Below, one piece after another: positions 16,527-25,013 of a stretch of DNA of 64,000 nucleotides; position 1 is the first letter of the stretch, and the number at the start of each line of letters is the position of its first letter. The notes under the pieces are model-generated. The model was not told the DNA's origin. It did not search any database and saw only the letters and a program-made list of their open reading frames with translations. The stretch is from PoT sp049331405 (GTDB lineage: Bacteria; Planctomycetota; Planctomycetia; Isosphaerales; Isosphaeraceae), in assembly GCF_049331405.1 (NCBI RefSeq), contig NZ_CP186274.1, positions 682,001-746,000 on the forward strand, read 5' to 3'. The position numbers and the translations under genes were made by a program.

Positions 16527-17167
16527 GGCCGCTCCCCCAGCAAAGACCCGCGGTCGAGAAGGATTCGGAGACAACCCGGGCGGCCATCCTCAAGGCGGCG
16601 ACGTTGGTGTTCGCCGCTCGGGGGTTCTCGGGCGCCTCCATCCGCGACATCGCCGACGCCGCCCGCATCAACAAACCGGTGATCTATCACTACTTCAAGA
16701 GCAAGCAGGGCCTCTTCGAGTCCGTGAAGGATGGGCTCGTCGCCGCGAGCGCACTACGCGAGGCCGAGGTCGACGCGGACGAACGCCAGCCCGAGGATCT
16801 CCGCGGCGAGGTCGAGAGGCTCTTCGCGTTCTTCCGGCGCGAGGCGGTCCTCCTGCGGGTCGACGCCTGGTCTCGCCTCGAGCAGGGCTGCGGCGTCGGG
16901 CCGGGGGATGTCGGCGTGCTGCGGGCGCTCAGGGATCGCCTCGAGCGAGCGAAGGGTCGGCGGATCATCCGGCAGGACGTCGATCCGGGGAGCCTGGCGA
17001 TCATGCTCGCGGGCCTCGTCTCCTACTGGCTCGGCGGGCTCGGCTTCTCGGGGGGATTCGACGAGGATCGCATGGACGATCCCAGGCGTCTTCAGCAGGC
17101 GATGGCTCTCGTCGAGTATGCCCTGGCCCCTGCGCCGGAGGCCCTCTCCGTCGGCCTCGGCTCCTGA
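16523..17167 (+). CDS. TetR family regulator at the end of the efflux operon
   Basis: The 214-residue product has a TetR HTH at about residues 17 to 65 (AILKAATLVFAARGFSGASI, then INKPVIYHYFKSKQGLF). ATG 16523 overlaps the permease stop as ATGA, so translation is coupled. The ligand domain is helical and divergent. The operon thus has two TetR regulators, one divergent at the head and this one at the tail, which may sense different compounds or form a two-step control. Confidence 0.87.
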   Translation: MRPLPQQRPAVEKDSETTRAAILKAATLVFAARGFSGASIRDIADAARINKPVIYHYFKSKQGLFESVKDGLVAASALREAEVDADERQPEDLRGEVERLFAFFRREAVLLRVDAWSRLEQGCGVGPGDVGVLRALRDRLERAKGRRIIRQDVDPGSLAIMLAGLVSYWLGGLGFSGGFDEDRMDDPRRLQQAMALVEYALAPAPEALSVGLGS

Positions 17168-17182
17168 CGGTCGGATCTCGGT

Positions 17183-17860
17183 TCAAGCGGGCTTGCCTCG
17201 TCGACTCGACGCCTTGACCTGCGAAACCTCGTAGACGCAGCGGCGGTCGCCGGAGACGATGTGCTCGGTCCGCTCGACGGCGGCCGAAGGCCCCAGCACG
17301 TCGCGGAAGAGGTCGAGCTCGGATCGGCAGAAGCCCTCGAAGGTCGTCGCTGCCACGCAGATGGGGCAGTGGTTTTCGATCAGGATGTGCTCATTCCCCT
17401 CCGACCTCGCCTCGGCCATGTACCCTTCGCGGGTACGGGCCTCGGCCAGTCGCGCGACGCGCTCACCCAGGTCCTTCGCCCCTCCGAGCATGGCTCTGTA
17501 AGCCGCCTTGGCCTCGGCGGATCGCGCCTCAAGTACGCGGGCGAGGGCCGCCTCGCCAAGCTCGGCCTGGATTGTGCGGAGGAGTTGGGCGGCGAGCTCG
17601 GCGTGGGCGTCCGGGAACCGGGCGTTCCCCGCGTCCGTCAGGTTCCAGACCTGCGCCGGGCGCCCGACCCCGCGCGCTTCTGAGCTCGATGAGACGAGGC
17701 CATCCCGCTCGAGCCGGGCGAGTTGCTGGCGCGCCGCCTCGCCGGTCACGCCCGCGGCTTTGCCAAGTTCGGCCGTCGTCCGAGGCCCCCGGGCCTTCAA
17801 GAGGCTCAGGAATCGGTCCGACGAGGGGCGTCCTGCGTTTTCGGGGCGTTCGCTTGACAT
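17183..17860 (-). CDS. Winged-helix regulator of the SufR/Fe-S type
   Basis: The 225-residue protein has an N-terminal winged helix (about 15 to 75: LLKARGPRTTAELGKAAGV, then ARQQLARLERDGLV) and a C-terminal cysteine region: ENHCPIC, then FEGFC twelve residues after the first Cys, and GDRRCVYEV about 30 residues later. This arrangement resembles SufR and related Fe-S cluster-binding repressors (C-x12-C-x27 to 30-C). It is divergent from a flavin reductase gene, with an inverted repeat in between, so it probably controls that gene in response to redox or iron status. Cluster binding is inferred from the cysteines. Confidence 0.75.
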   Translation of the reverse strand: MSSERPENAGRPSSDRFLSLLKARGPRTTAELGKAAGVTGEAARQQLARLERDGLVSSSSEARGVGRPAQVWNLTDAGNARFPDAHAELAAQLLRTIQAELGEAALARVLEARSAEAKAAYRAMLGGAKDLGERVARLAEARTREGYMAEARSEGNEHILIENHCPICVAATTFEGFCRSELDLFRDVLGPSAAVERTEHIVSGDRRCVYEVSQVKASSRRGKPA

Positions 17861-17879
17861 GGTCCGGCGGCCTGCCTAC

Positions 17880-17903
17880 TTTTCAAAGTGAGAACTTGGA
17901 AAA
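17880..17903. promoter_or_regulatory. Inverted-repeat operator between regulator and FMN reductase
   Basis: TTTTCAAAGT and ACTTGGAAAA are 10-nt inverted arms with one mismatch, separated by GAGA. The site starts 19 bp upstream of the regulator's ATG and lies 86 bp upstream of the reductase ATG. Its AT-rich sequence stands out from the GC-rich surroundings. It is the obvious binding site for the divergent SufR-like protein. Confidence 0.65.
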
Positions 17904-17988
17904 TTGTAGCGGACGACAGGGCCGGTCGCAACGTACAGTCTATTGATATGGGAAGTTGCAGAGATCCTGTGGAAAGGATGAGTCCGGG

Positions 17989-18627
17989 ATGATCTCAACG
18001 TATCCGACCGACCTCGAGGAGAATATCACCAGCGTCGTGGGAATTTGCGGGAGCCTCCGGAACGGCAGCTACACGCGGCAGGCCCTCTCTATCGCCCTGA
18101 AAGGGGCCGAGGAGGCGGGGGCGCGGGCCCGCATGATCGACCTGCGAGACTATCGGCTCCCGTTCTGCGGCCAGGAGGATGACGTCGAGGGGCGGGAGGG
18201 GGTCGATCGCCTGCGCCTGGATGTCGCCCAGGCGCAAGGAGTCATCCTCGGCACGCCGGAGTACCACGGGAGTTTCAGCGGCGTGCTCAAGAACGCCCTG
18301 GATTTCCTGAGCATGACCGAGATGCGGGGGAAAGTAGTCGGATTGATCGGAGTCGCCGGGGGCACGATGGGGGCCAATAATGCCCTGAATGACCTCCGCT
18401 CGGTGAATCGCGCCCTGCACGCGTGGGTCGTCCCCGACCAGGCCTCCATCGCCGAGGTCCACCGGGCCTTCGATAACTCCGGACAGCTCAACGATCCGAA
18501 GCTGACGGCGCGCCTCAAGGGGGTCGGCCGGGAGGTCGCCCGATTCGCGTATCTGCATTCGTCGAAGCAGGCGCTCGAGTTCCTCAAAGCCTGGGAAGAG
18601 ACGGCCCTGGCCGAGGTCGGTCAGTGA
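17989..18627 (+). CDS. NADPH-dependent FMN reductase family protein
   Basis: The 212-residue flavodoxin-fold protein starts at ATG 17989 with GGAAAGGA about 10 nt upstream. The FMN phosphate-binding loop is GICGSLRNGSYTRQ (about residues 17 to 30) and the family motif appears as GTPEYHGSFSGVLKNALDF. It reduces FMN or quinones with NAD(P)H in the cytoplasm. Divergence from an Fe-S-type regulator suggests use under redox stress. The C-terminal 40 residues extend beyond the minimal fold. Confidence 0.87.
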   Translation: MISTYPTDLEENITSVVGICGSLRNGSYTRQALSIALKGAEEAGARARMIDLRDYRLPFCGQEDDVEGREGVDRLRLDVAQAQGVILGTPEYHGSFSGVLKNALDFLSMTEMRGKVVGLIGVAGGTMGANNALNDLRSVNRALHAWVVPDQASIAEVHRAFDNSGQLNDPKLTARLKGVGREVARFAYLHSSKQALEFLKAWEETALAEVGQ

Positions 18628-19371
18628 GATTTGCGCGACCTCGCAATGAATCCCAACTGCCCGACTCTCGAAGTGATCGGCTCGGGCGGATTGAGCAGAA
18701 CATTTCCTGACCAGGTTCCGGGCTCGCCTCCAGGCTGGTCGGGCGTCTGAGACGTTCCGCGGATATGTTCCGCCCAGCCGGGGCGAGGACGCAGGGCTCG
18801 ACGCCTATCCTCGAAGGACCCGGAACCTCAACAGCGACGCGATGTTGCGCCGCGATCTCGGGGAAGATCTCGCCTCGCGGTGAATCAGGGCAACATGCAC
18901 CGAGGTGTCCGGCCGAGTGCGTCTGGAAAATCCGGCGACGTTTGGCGATGATTCCCCGGCGGCTTTTTTCATGCCACGTCCGCGGGGATCTTCGTCGTTC
19001 ATCGAATCTCCAATTCGACCTTTCTCGCGGGCAACGGGACTGCACGTCGGCCCTGGCCGTCGGCATGCGTGGCCTTCGAGGTATGAGCCCCGTCGCAAGG
19101 TTGTGTGGGGCGCTCGGTGCGGAGATTGGCGCGAAGCAGTTGGAAATCCTCTGAGTCGTCGAGCACAGGCAGGCACGATGAGGGGCCGAAGCGTAGGAAT
19201 CGTTTGCTTTCGTGCGATGCTGGGAGGTTCGAAAGCCTCGAGTCGGGCAGGGTGACGGAACGGTTGCACCTCGACTTCGAGTCGACCCGCAGCATGCGAA
19301 TCATGAAGGTCATTGGGCGACCCGTCCGCAATCCTGTCGGGATGGGTATCCGCAAGTGTCGGGATGAGATG
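18628..19371. other. 744-bp stretch without a convincing gene
   Basis: Open frames exist on both strands but overlap each other, have biased Arg/Ser/Pro composition and lack ribosome binding sites. I see no RNA gene or strong hairpin. It probably holds the promoter of the sensor kinase and decayed DNA. Confidence 0.5.
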
Positions 19372-22300
19372 ATGACCGAGCCGTCCAAGTCAATGAACCA
19401 TGGCAATGTTGCGGACGACGCGTTCTCGGCCGGTGATTCGAAGGAGGGTTATCGCCAGAAGCTTGCGCGGATCACGCTGGACACGATGAGGGGGCTCGTC
19501 GGCCTCCTCGATGCGAGCGGCAATGTCCTCGACCTGAACAGGGCTGCGCTCGAGTCCCTGTCCGCTCGGCTCGAAGACGTCGAGGGGAAGCCTTTCGGCA
19601 CGGCATCCTGGTGGCAAGGTTCGGAGGATGCCCGCGCGACCGTTGCGGAGGCGATCGCTCGAGCCGCTCGAGGTGAGGCCGTCCGCTGGGATGCGGAGGT
19701 CCGGGTCGACGGCAGGTCGACGCTCCGCATCGAGGCCTCGCTCCGCCCGGCACTCGTCGAGGCAGGGCTCGTCGTGCTCATCGCCTTCGAGGGGCGTGAG
19801 GCCTCTGAGGCGATAGCCCACAGTGACGATCGTCGGAGCGAGGATTCGGCATGTTTTGATGAGTTGGAGGCGCGATTCTTCGCCGAAATCAGCGAGGAGC
19901 TCCGCACGCCCCTGTTATCAGTGAAAGCTTCGCTTGAAGGCGTCTTGGCGCAAGAATCGAAATTGCCCGCTGAGGATCGCCGGCGGTTGGAGCTGGCCCT
20001 CCGCCAATCCTCGCAATGGCTCGAGCACGTCGATGCGTTGCTCGATGCCTCGAGGGGCGGGGCCGCTCCGTTCGGGCCTAAGGATCGTGCCTCGCTGACA
20101 TCCGACCTCGCCAGCTTGCTGCGGGCCGCGATCGAAGGAGCCAACCTGAAGCTCGTCGATGGCCCTCCTCATCCGGTATTGGGCCGCGTCGACGGCGAGT
20201 TGTACCACGAGGTCGCGCGGAACCTGATCTCCGACGCGTTCGGATTCATGGGGGCAAGTGCGGGGGATCCGGCTCAGACCGGCGCCCGCGAGTGGCTCGC
20301 GCGCCTGGCCTCGCAACTGGAACTGGCCAGGGTCCGTCGCGAGGCCGCGGCGGCGAACCAGCGATCCTCGAACATCCTGGAAAGCATCAACGAAGGCTTC
20401 CTTTCGCTCGATCGCGTCTGGCGACTCACCTACTTCAACTCCGCGGCCGAGCGGATCAACCAGTTGGCCCGCGAGGAGGTCCTCGGCAAGGACCACTGGA
20501 AACTCTTCCCGGGGACCGTCGGCACGAAGCTCGAGCGAGAATTCCGCCGAGCGGTGGCCGACAAGGTCGCGGTCTCGTTCGAGAATTATTTCGAGCCGCG
20601 CGGCCAGTGGTTCGAGATCAAGGCGTACCCCTCGGCGGAAGGCGGGCTCTCCGTCTTCTTCCGCGACGTCACCGGCCGCAAGCTCGCGGAGGAGGCGGTC
20701 CTCAAGAGCGAGGAACGCTACCGCGCCCTGGTCATGGCCAGCACCGACGTCGTGTACACCATGAGCCCGGATTGGACCGAGATGCGCCGCCTTGAGGGTC
20801 GGGAGTTCATTGCCGACATGCACGAGCCGAGCCAGACTTGGCTCCAGCAATACATCCATCCCGAGGATCAGGCGCTCGTCCTCGAGTCGATCAACGAGGC
20901 CATCCGCACCAAGAGCCCCTTCGAACTCGAGCACAGGGTCTTGCGCGTGGATGGGAGCCTCGGCTGGACCTATTCGCGGGCCATCCCGATCCTCGACGCC
21001 TCCGGCTCGATCGTCGAGTGGTTCGGCACGGCGAGCGACGTGACGCGGCGCAAGCTGGCCGAGGCCGAGCGGGAGCGGCTCGCCGCGTTGTCGGAGCGGC
21101 AGCGGAGGATCTACGAGGCGGCCCTGTCGAACACCCCCGACCTTGTCTATATCTTCGACCTCGACCATCGCTTCATCTACGCCAACGAGGCCCTCCTCGC
21201 CATGTGGGGCCGTTCCCGCGAGGACGCGAACGGCAAGACCTGCCTGGAGCTGGGATACGAGCCCTGGCACGCCGAGATGCACGACCGCGAGATCGACCAG
21301 GTCGTCGCCACGAGGCGGCCGATCCGCGGCGAGGTCCCCTTCACCGGGACCAATGGCCGGCATATCTATGATTATATCTTCGTCCCCGTCGTCGACACGG
21401 CCGGGAACGTGGTCGCCGTCGCCGGCTCGACGCGAGACGTCACCGAGCGGCAGGCGGCCGAGCAGGAGATCCGCGCCCAGTCGGAGCGCCTACGCGAGAA
21501 CAACCTGCGCAAGGACGAGTTCCTGGCGATGCTCGCCCACGAGTTGAGGAACCCTCTCGCGGCCATCTCGAACGCGGTCCAGGTGGGCAAGCGGAGTCAG
21601 ACGCCCGATCATCGCGAGTGGAGCCAGGGGATCATCGAGGCCCAGGTCAGGAACCTCTCGAGGATGATCGACGACCTGCTTGACGTCTCGCGCATCACGA
21701 GGGGGAAGATCCAGCTCCGGAAGCAGGGCCTGGACCTCGGCACCGTGGTTGCCTCGGCCGTCGAGGCGGTCCGCCCGTTCATCGAGGCGAGGAAGCATCG
21801 GCTTCTCGTGGACCTCGCCCCGGCCCTCCGCGTCGAGGGGGATCCCACCCGCCTGGAGCAGGTCGTGGTCAACCTGCTGAGCAACGCGGTGAAGTACACG
21901 GAGTCGAGCGGGCGGATCACGCTCGTCGCGCAGGACGACGGCCCCGACGCGGTCATCATGATCGAGGACAACGGCGTCGGCATGACCCAGGAACTGCTGG
22001 GCAGGGCCTTCGACCTCTTCGCCCAGGGGGACCGGACGATCGCCCGCTCCGAGGGGGGGCTCGGCATCGGCCTGACGCTCGTCAAGAGCCTCGTCGAGAT
22101 GCACGGCGGCAGCGTCCTGGCCGAGAGCGGCGGGCCGGGCAGGGGGAGCCGGTTCACGCTTCGGCTCCCGCTGGCCCGCGACGGGTCGTCCGAGTCTCGA
22201 GGTCCCTCAGGGCCGGCGCCCGGCGAACTGGCCCAGGCCTCGCGGATCCTCGTCGTGGACGATAACGCAGACACGGCGCTCGGCCTGGCGCGGCTCCTGA

Positions 22301-22605
22301 AGATGCTGGGGCATGACGTCCGGACGGCCCACGACGGCCTGGCGGCCCTGGCGGAGGCCCGGGACCATCGTTCCGACTTCATCCTCCTCGACCTGGGCCT
22401 CCCCGGCATGGACGGCTACCAGGTGGCCCGGACGCTCCGCGACGAGGGCTTCGACCAGGCCGTCATCATCGCCATCTCCGGCTACGGCGAGGAGCAGGCC
22501 CAGATCCGATCTCGGGCCTCGGGCTTCGACCACCACCTGGTCAAACCCGTCGACTTCGATTCCCTCATTTCCCTGATCGGCAGCCCGCAACGCCCGTCGC
22601 GCTGA
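19372..22605 (+). CDS. Hybrid sensor histidine kinase with PAS domains and a vestigial second kinase core
   Basis: The start is uncertain; ATG 19372 (MTEPSKSMNHG) is used, as the frame upstream to 19105 lacks natural sequence. Layout (from 19372): PAS-like domain (about 25 to 135); a degenerate HisKA where the phospho-acceptor His is Glu (ISEELRTPL, Glu175), followed by a remnant of an ATPase N-box (DGELYHEVARNLISDAF); PAS (about 335 to 445); PAS/PAC (446 to 570); PAS (580 to 700); canonical HisKA (LAHELRNPL, His723); HATPase (NLLSNAVKYTE, DNGVGM, GGLGIGL); and a REC domain with Asp1007 in LLDLGLPGMDG. No transmembrane segment is visible, so it is probably cytoplasmic. The signal and final target are unknown. 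Confidence 0.88.
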   Translation: MTEPSKSMNHGNVADDAFSAGDSKEGYRQKLARITLDTMRGLVGLLDASGNVLDLNRAALESLSARLEDVEGKPFGTASWWQGSEDARATVAEAIARAARGEAVRWDAEVRVDGRSTLRIEASLRPALVEAGLVVLIAFEGREASEAIAHSDDRRSEDSACFDELEARFFAEISEELRTPLLSVKASLEGVLAQESKLPAEDRRRLELALRQSSQWLEHVDALLDASRGGAAPFGPKDRASLTSDLASLLRAAIEGANLKLVDGPPHPVLGRVDGELYHEVARNLISDAFGFMGASAGDPAQTGAREWLARLASQLELARVRREAAAANQRSSNILESINEGFLSLDRVWRLTYFNSAAERINQLAREEVLGKDHWKLFPGTVGTKLEREFRRAVADKVAVSFENYFEPRGQWFEIKAYPSAEGGLSVFFRDVTGRKLAEEAVLKSEERYRALVMASTDVVYTMSPDWTEMRRLEGREFIADMHEPSQTWLQQYIHPEDQALVLESINEAIRTKSPFELEHRVLRVDGSLGWTYSRAIPILDASGSIVEWFGTASDVTRRKLAEAERERLAALSERQRRIYEAALSNTPDLVYIFDLDHRFIYANEALLAMWGRSREDANGKTCLELGYEPWHAEMHDREIDQVVATRRPIRGEVPFTGTNGRHIYDYIFVPVVDTAGNVVAVAGSTRDVTERQAAEQEIRAQSERLRENNLRKDEFLAMLAHELRNPLAAISNAVQVGKRSQTPDHREWSQGIIEAQVRNLSRMIDDLLDVSRITRGKIQLRKQGLDLGTVVASAVEAVRPFIEARKHRLLVDLAPALRVEGDPTRLEQVVVNLLSNAVKYTESSGRITLVAQDDGPDAVIMIEDNGVGMTQELLGRAFDLFAQGDRTIARSEGGLGIGLTLVKSLVEMHGGSVLAESGGPGRGSRFTLRLPLARDGSSESRGPSGPAPGELAQASRILVVDDNADTALGLARLLKMLGHDVRTAHDGLAALAEARDHRSDFILLDLGLPGMDGYQVARTLRDEGFDQAVIIAISGYGEEQAQIRSRASGFDHHLVKPVDFDSLISLIGSPQRPSR

Positions 22606-22711
22606 GACCTCGTAGATATGTTGACCCCCGCGAAGTAGAGTGGAAGCGTCCTCCTGGAGTCTCGGGCGCCGAGGCTCCCGCTTGAATCTCACTGACAGAG
22701 AGGACCATACC

Positions 22712-23074
22712 ATGTCGGGTTCTCCGTCCGAGGTCCGGCCTCTGATCCCCCGAGGAATCTCACGCGAAGGGGCCATGATGTTCGGCGTGGGCATCCTTTC
22801 CATCGCCGCGATCCTGATCGCCGCGAGCCGTCGGGGACTTTTCGGCGACGTGGGTACCGAGACGTTCGGCCTGATCGGGCTCGCCCTTGCCTTCGTCGGC
22901 TTCCTCTACCTGATCCATATCTGGTGGGCCGATCGCTTCCGAATCTCGATCGGCCGCATCATGCTCCTGGTGGTGCTCCTGGCCATCCTGCTCCAGGCTT
23001 TCCTGGTCTATCGTAGCTGGATCCTCGATGGCTTGCCCAAGCCGCCCGGGACGACCGCGGCGGCCGTCAAATGA
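22712..23074 (+). CDS. Small membrane protein (120 aa)
   Basis: Starting at ATG 22712 (MSGSPSEVRPLIPRG), it has three predicted membrane helices: about 22 to 42 (MMFGVGILSIAAILIAA), 52 to 72 (FGLIGLALAFVGFLYLIHIW) and 83 to 103 (IMLLVVLLAILLQAFLVY). The family is not recognised. It lies 106 bp downstream of the kinase on the same strand and converges with a DUF4239 gene. It might serve as a membrane partner, but nothing in the sequence shows this. Confidence 0.65.
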   Translation: MSGSPSEVRPLIPRGISREGAMMFGVGILSIAAILIAASRRGLFGDVGTETFGLIGLALAFVGFLYLIHIWWADRFRISIGRIMLLVVLLAILLQAFLVYRSWILDGLPKPPGTTAAAVK

Positions 23075-23101
23075 CCACCGTCAGACGATCTCGGTGAGTC
23101 G

Positions 23102-23887
23102 TCATCGCGCCGGGTTGGTCGCGAGCGAGGCGTTCAACTCATATAAGGGCGTGTGATCGACCTGGACCAAGCCCCGGCGCGGGCGGTCGAAGTCGAGGAC
23201 GACGAAGAGGACCAGGGCGAAGAGGATATTGAAGGCAGCCCACATCTCCGCGTGTCGCCTGCCGGATTGACCGGACGAATGCCCGATCAGCAGGCTCGAG
23301 ACGATGACGCAGACTTCCAGCAGGACCACCACGGGGACCGGCAGGTGGTTGCGGATCGCCCAGGCCCGAGTGGTGTTGAGGTCGATGACCTCGTTCGCGG
23401 CGGGGATGATCTGGCTGGTGAGGACGACGCTGGAATTCGACAGGTTCGCGTCCTCGACGGTTGCCCACAACTCGTTCAGGAGCCGGTCCATCTCCCGGTT
23501 CGTCCGGGTGACCTCGCTCGGGTCCAGGCCGTTCTCGTAGAAGGCGATCCGGGCGGCCACGTATTTCCGCAAGGTCTCGCGGATCTGGCCCCGCTGGGGC
23601 TCGTGGAGCAGGCCCGCCCGCAGGTGGCAGGTGCCCGCCGCGTTGGCCTCGTCGAGGACGATCTTGCGCCTCAGGTCGTGACGGCTCGACGTCACCGAGA
23701 ACGAGAACCCGAGCAGCAGGGCGACCAGGCCGAAGACGCTCCCCTTGAGCATGCTCGAGACGGTGCGCGAGGCCTCCGTCTCATCGTGGTGGAACCGGCG
23801 GCCGAGCCGATACCCGACCTCATCGGCGACGAACATCAAGGCGAGGAGGCTCGTGACAACGATCCAAGTAGGCCAGTCGTCGGGCAT
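23102..23887 (-). CDS. DUF4239 / bestrophin-like membrane protein
   Basis: The 261-residue protein is taken from ATG 23887 (MPDDWPTWIVV). It has N-terminal membrane helices (about 5 to 20, 53 to 72), the segment SVTSSRHDLRRKIVLDEANA, a soluble helical part (RETLRKYVAARIAFYE), two C-terminal helices and the closing motif VVLDFDRPRRGLVQVD. These features match DUF4239, distantly related to bestrophin-like channels. Its physiological role is unknown. It is convergent with the small membrane gene, with a 27-bp gap. Confidence 0.75.
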   Translation of the reverse strand: MPDDWPTWIVVTSLLALMFVADEVGYRLGRRFHHDETEASRTVSSMLKGSVFGLVALLLGFSFSVTSSRHDLRRKIVLDEANAAGTCHLRAGLLHEPQRGQIRETLRKYVAARIAFYENGLDPSEVTRTNREMDRLLNELWATVEDANLSNSSVVLTSQIIPAANEVIDLNTTRAWAIRNHLPVPVVVLLEVCVIVSSLLIGHSSGQSGRRHAEMWAAFNILFALVLFVVLDFDRPRRGLVQVDHTPLYELNASLATNPAR

Positions 23888-24535
23888 GGCTGCGATCTCG
23901 AGGGGATTTGCGGCATGGCCTTCGCCCGTTCGATGCGAACCGGACGTACGCTCATGTGTTCGAGTGAAATCTGGCGGTTGCTGCTTTGCACCCGCCACTC
24001 CTCCGGTGCCTCGGGCCACGATAGACCATCGCCGCCGGGATATCCAGGGTGCGCCGTCGGAGTTCGGCTATACGATCGCATCGAGGAGATCATCCGCAGC
24101 TACCCGTAATTCCTGTCGCGTGGGTTCTCTCCAGTATCGCCGAGGATTGCCGCACATCCAGCATGAACATGGTTTGCGATCGATCGCGCATCTCCGGACG
24201 GTTTGGTCTGTAAACAATTCTGGACTGATGAGCCAGGACAGATATCGAATCGCACGCTGCCTTGCTCGGTGGATCTGGTGGCGACGGAAGGCGAGGTCTC
24301 GCATTTCCAAGCATCCCCTGGACGACCCAATTCCGATGACCGTCATGACGGTGCGACTGGTCTGGATCAAGGATTTCAGCTCAACGCTATCGCCGCTGTC
24401 AGGTCTGGATGCAACGCGGGCCGATAAGGTTCAGGAGCCACCTTCTACGACATCACTTGGCGGCTTTCGCGGACCATGCCAGGCCCGAGAAAAATGTGGG
24501 TTGTAGGCTCACTTTGCATTGAAGGGGAGGTCGGA
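23888..24535. other. 648-bp stretch without a convincing gene
   Basis: Short frames on both strands overlap and lack ribosome binding sites. It includes the 5' region of the DUF4239 gene and the leader of the gene at 24536. No RNA gene or clear repeat is seen. Confidence 0.45.
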
Positions 24536-24853
24536 ATGGACTTGGATCTCGAGTCGGGCCGGAAAATTCATCAGGCGACTGAGGACGACATCCTCGCCTA
24601 CGTGGAGGGAGAGGATTTCGCCATACTCTCCCAGGATGAGGATTCGTACATGCAGTGCGCCGAGCAGCATGAGCCGCCCTATGAGTATTTACTGGAATAC
24701 CAGGATAGATCGATCGAGCAGCACTACCGGGCGACGGATGAGCCGATCTCGCTCGATCGGGTCCTGTCCGCGTTCCTGAAGTACAAGCGTGGGGATGAGT
24801 CCTGGCGGGAAGACTTCCAGTGGGAAAAGATGGACTTATCCCAGGGCGGATGA
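24536..24853 (+). CDS. Small acidic hypothetical protein (105 aa)
   Basis: ATG 24536 follows GGGGAGG. The product is acidic and has the motifs HQATEDDILAYVEGEDFAIL, ILSQDEDSYMQC, YLLEYQDRSIEQHYRA, and ends DFQWEKMDL. Its size, acidity and compact single domain recall bacterial immunity or regulatory proteins, but I cannot name a family. It is monocistronic, followed by a hairpin and convergent with the phosphoesterase gene. Confidence 0.65.
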   Translation: MDLDLESGRKIHQATEDDILAYVEGEDFAILSQDEDSYMQCAEQHEPPYEYLLEYQDRSIEQHYRATDEPISLDRVLSAFLKYKRGDESWREDFQWEKMDLSQGG

Positions 24854-24956
24854 CCGCAAGAACGGGAGAAACAAGACTGGCGGGCGATGGGGATCGGCGT
24901 CGGGATCGAGGAGAGACGTGCGATTCGGCTTATGTGAGGATCATGCCGGGGAGACG

Positions 24957-24997
24957 AAAAAAGGGTGGCGCGATGCGTCGAGGGTATCGCGCCCCCC
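24957..24997 (-). terminator. Rho-independent terminator of the phosphoesterase gene
   Basis: GGCGCGAT (24967 to 24974) and ATCGCGCC (24986 to 24993) form a perfect 8-bp stem, extended by flanking G and C runs, with an 11-nt loop. On the minus strand it is followed by six T (complement of 24957 to 24962), 17 bp after the phosphoesterase stop codon. It may also stop plus-strand transcription of the upstream small gene. Confidence 0.8.
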
Positions 24998-25013
24998 TTC
25001 GGTTCCTGGAGCC

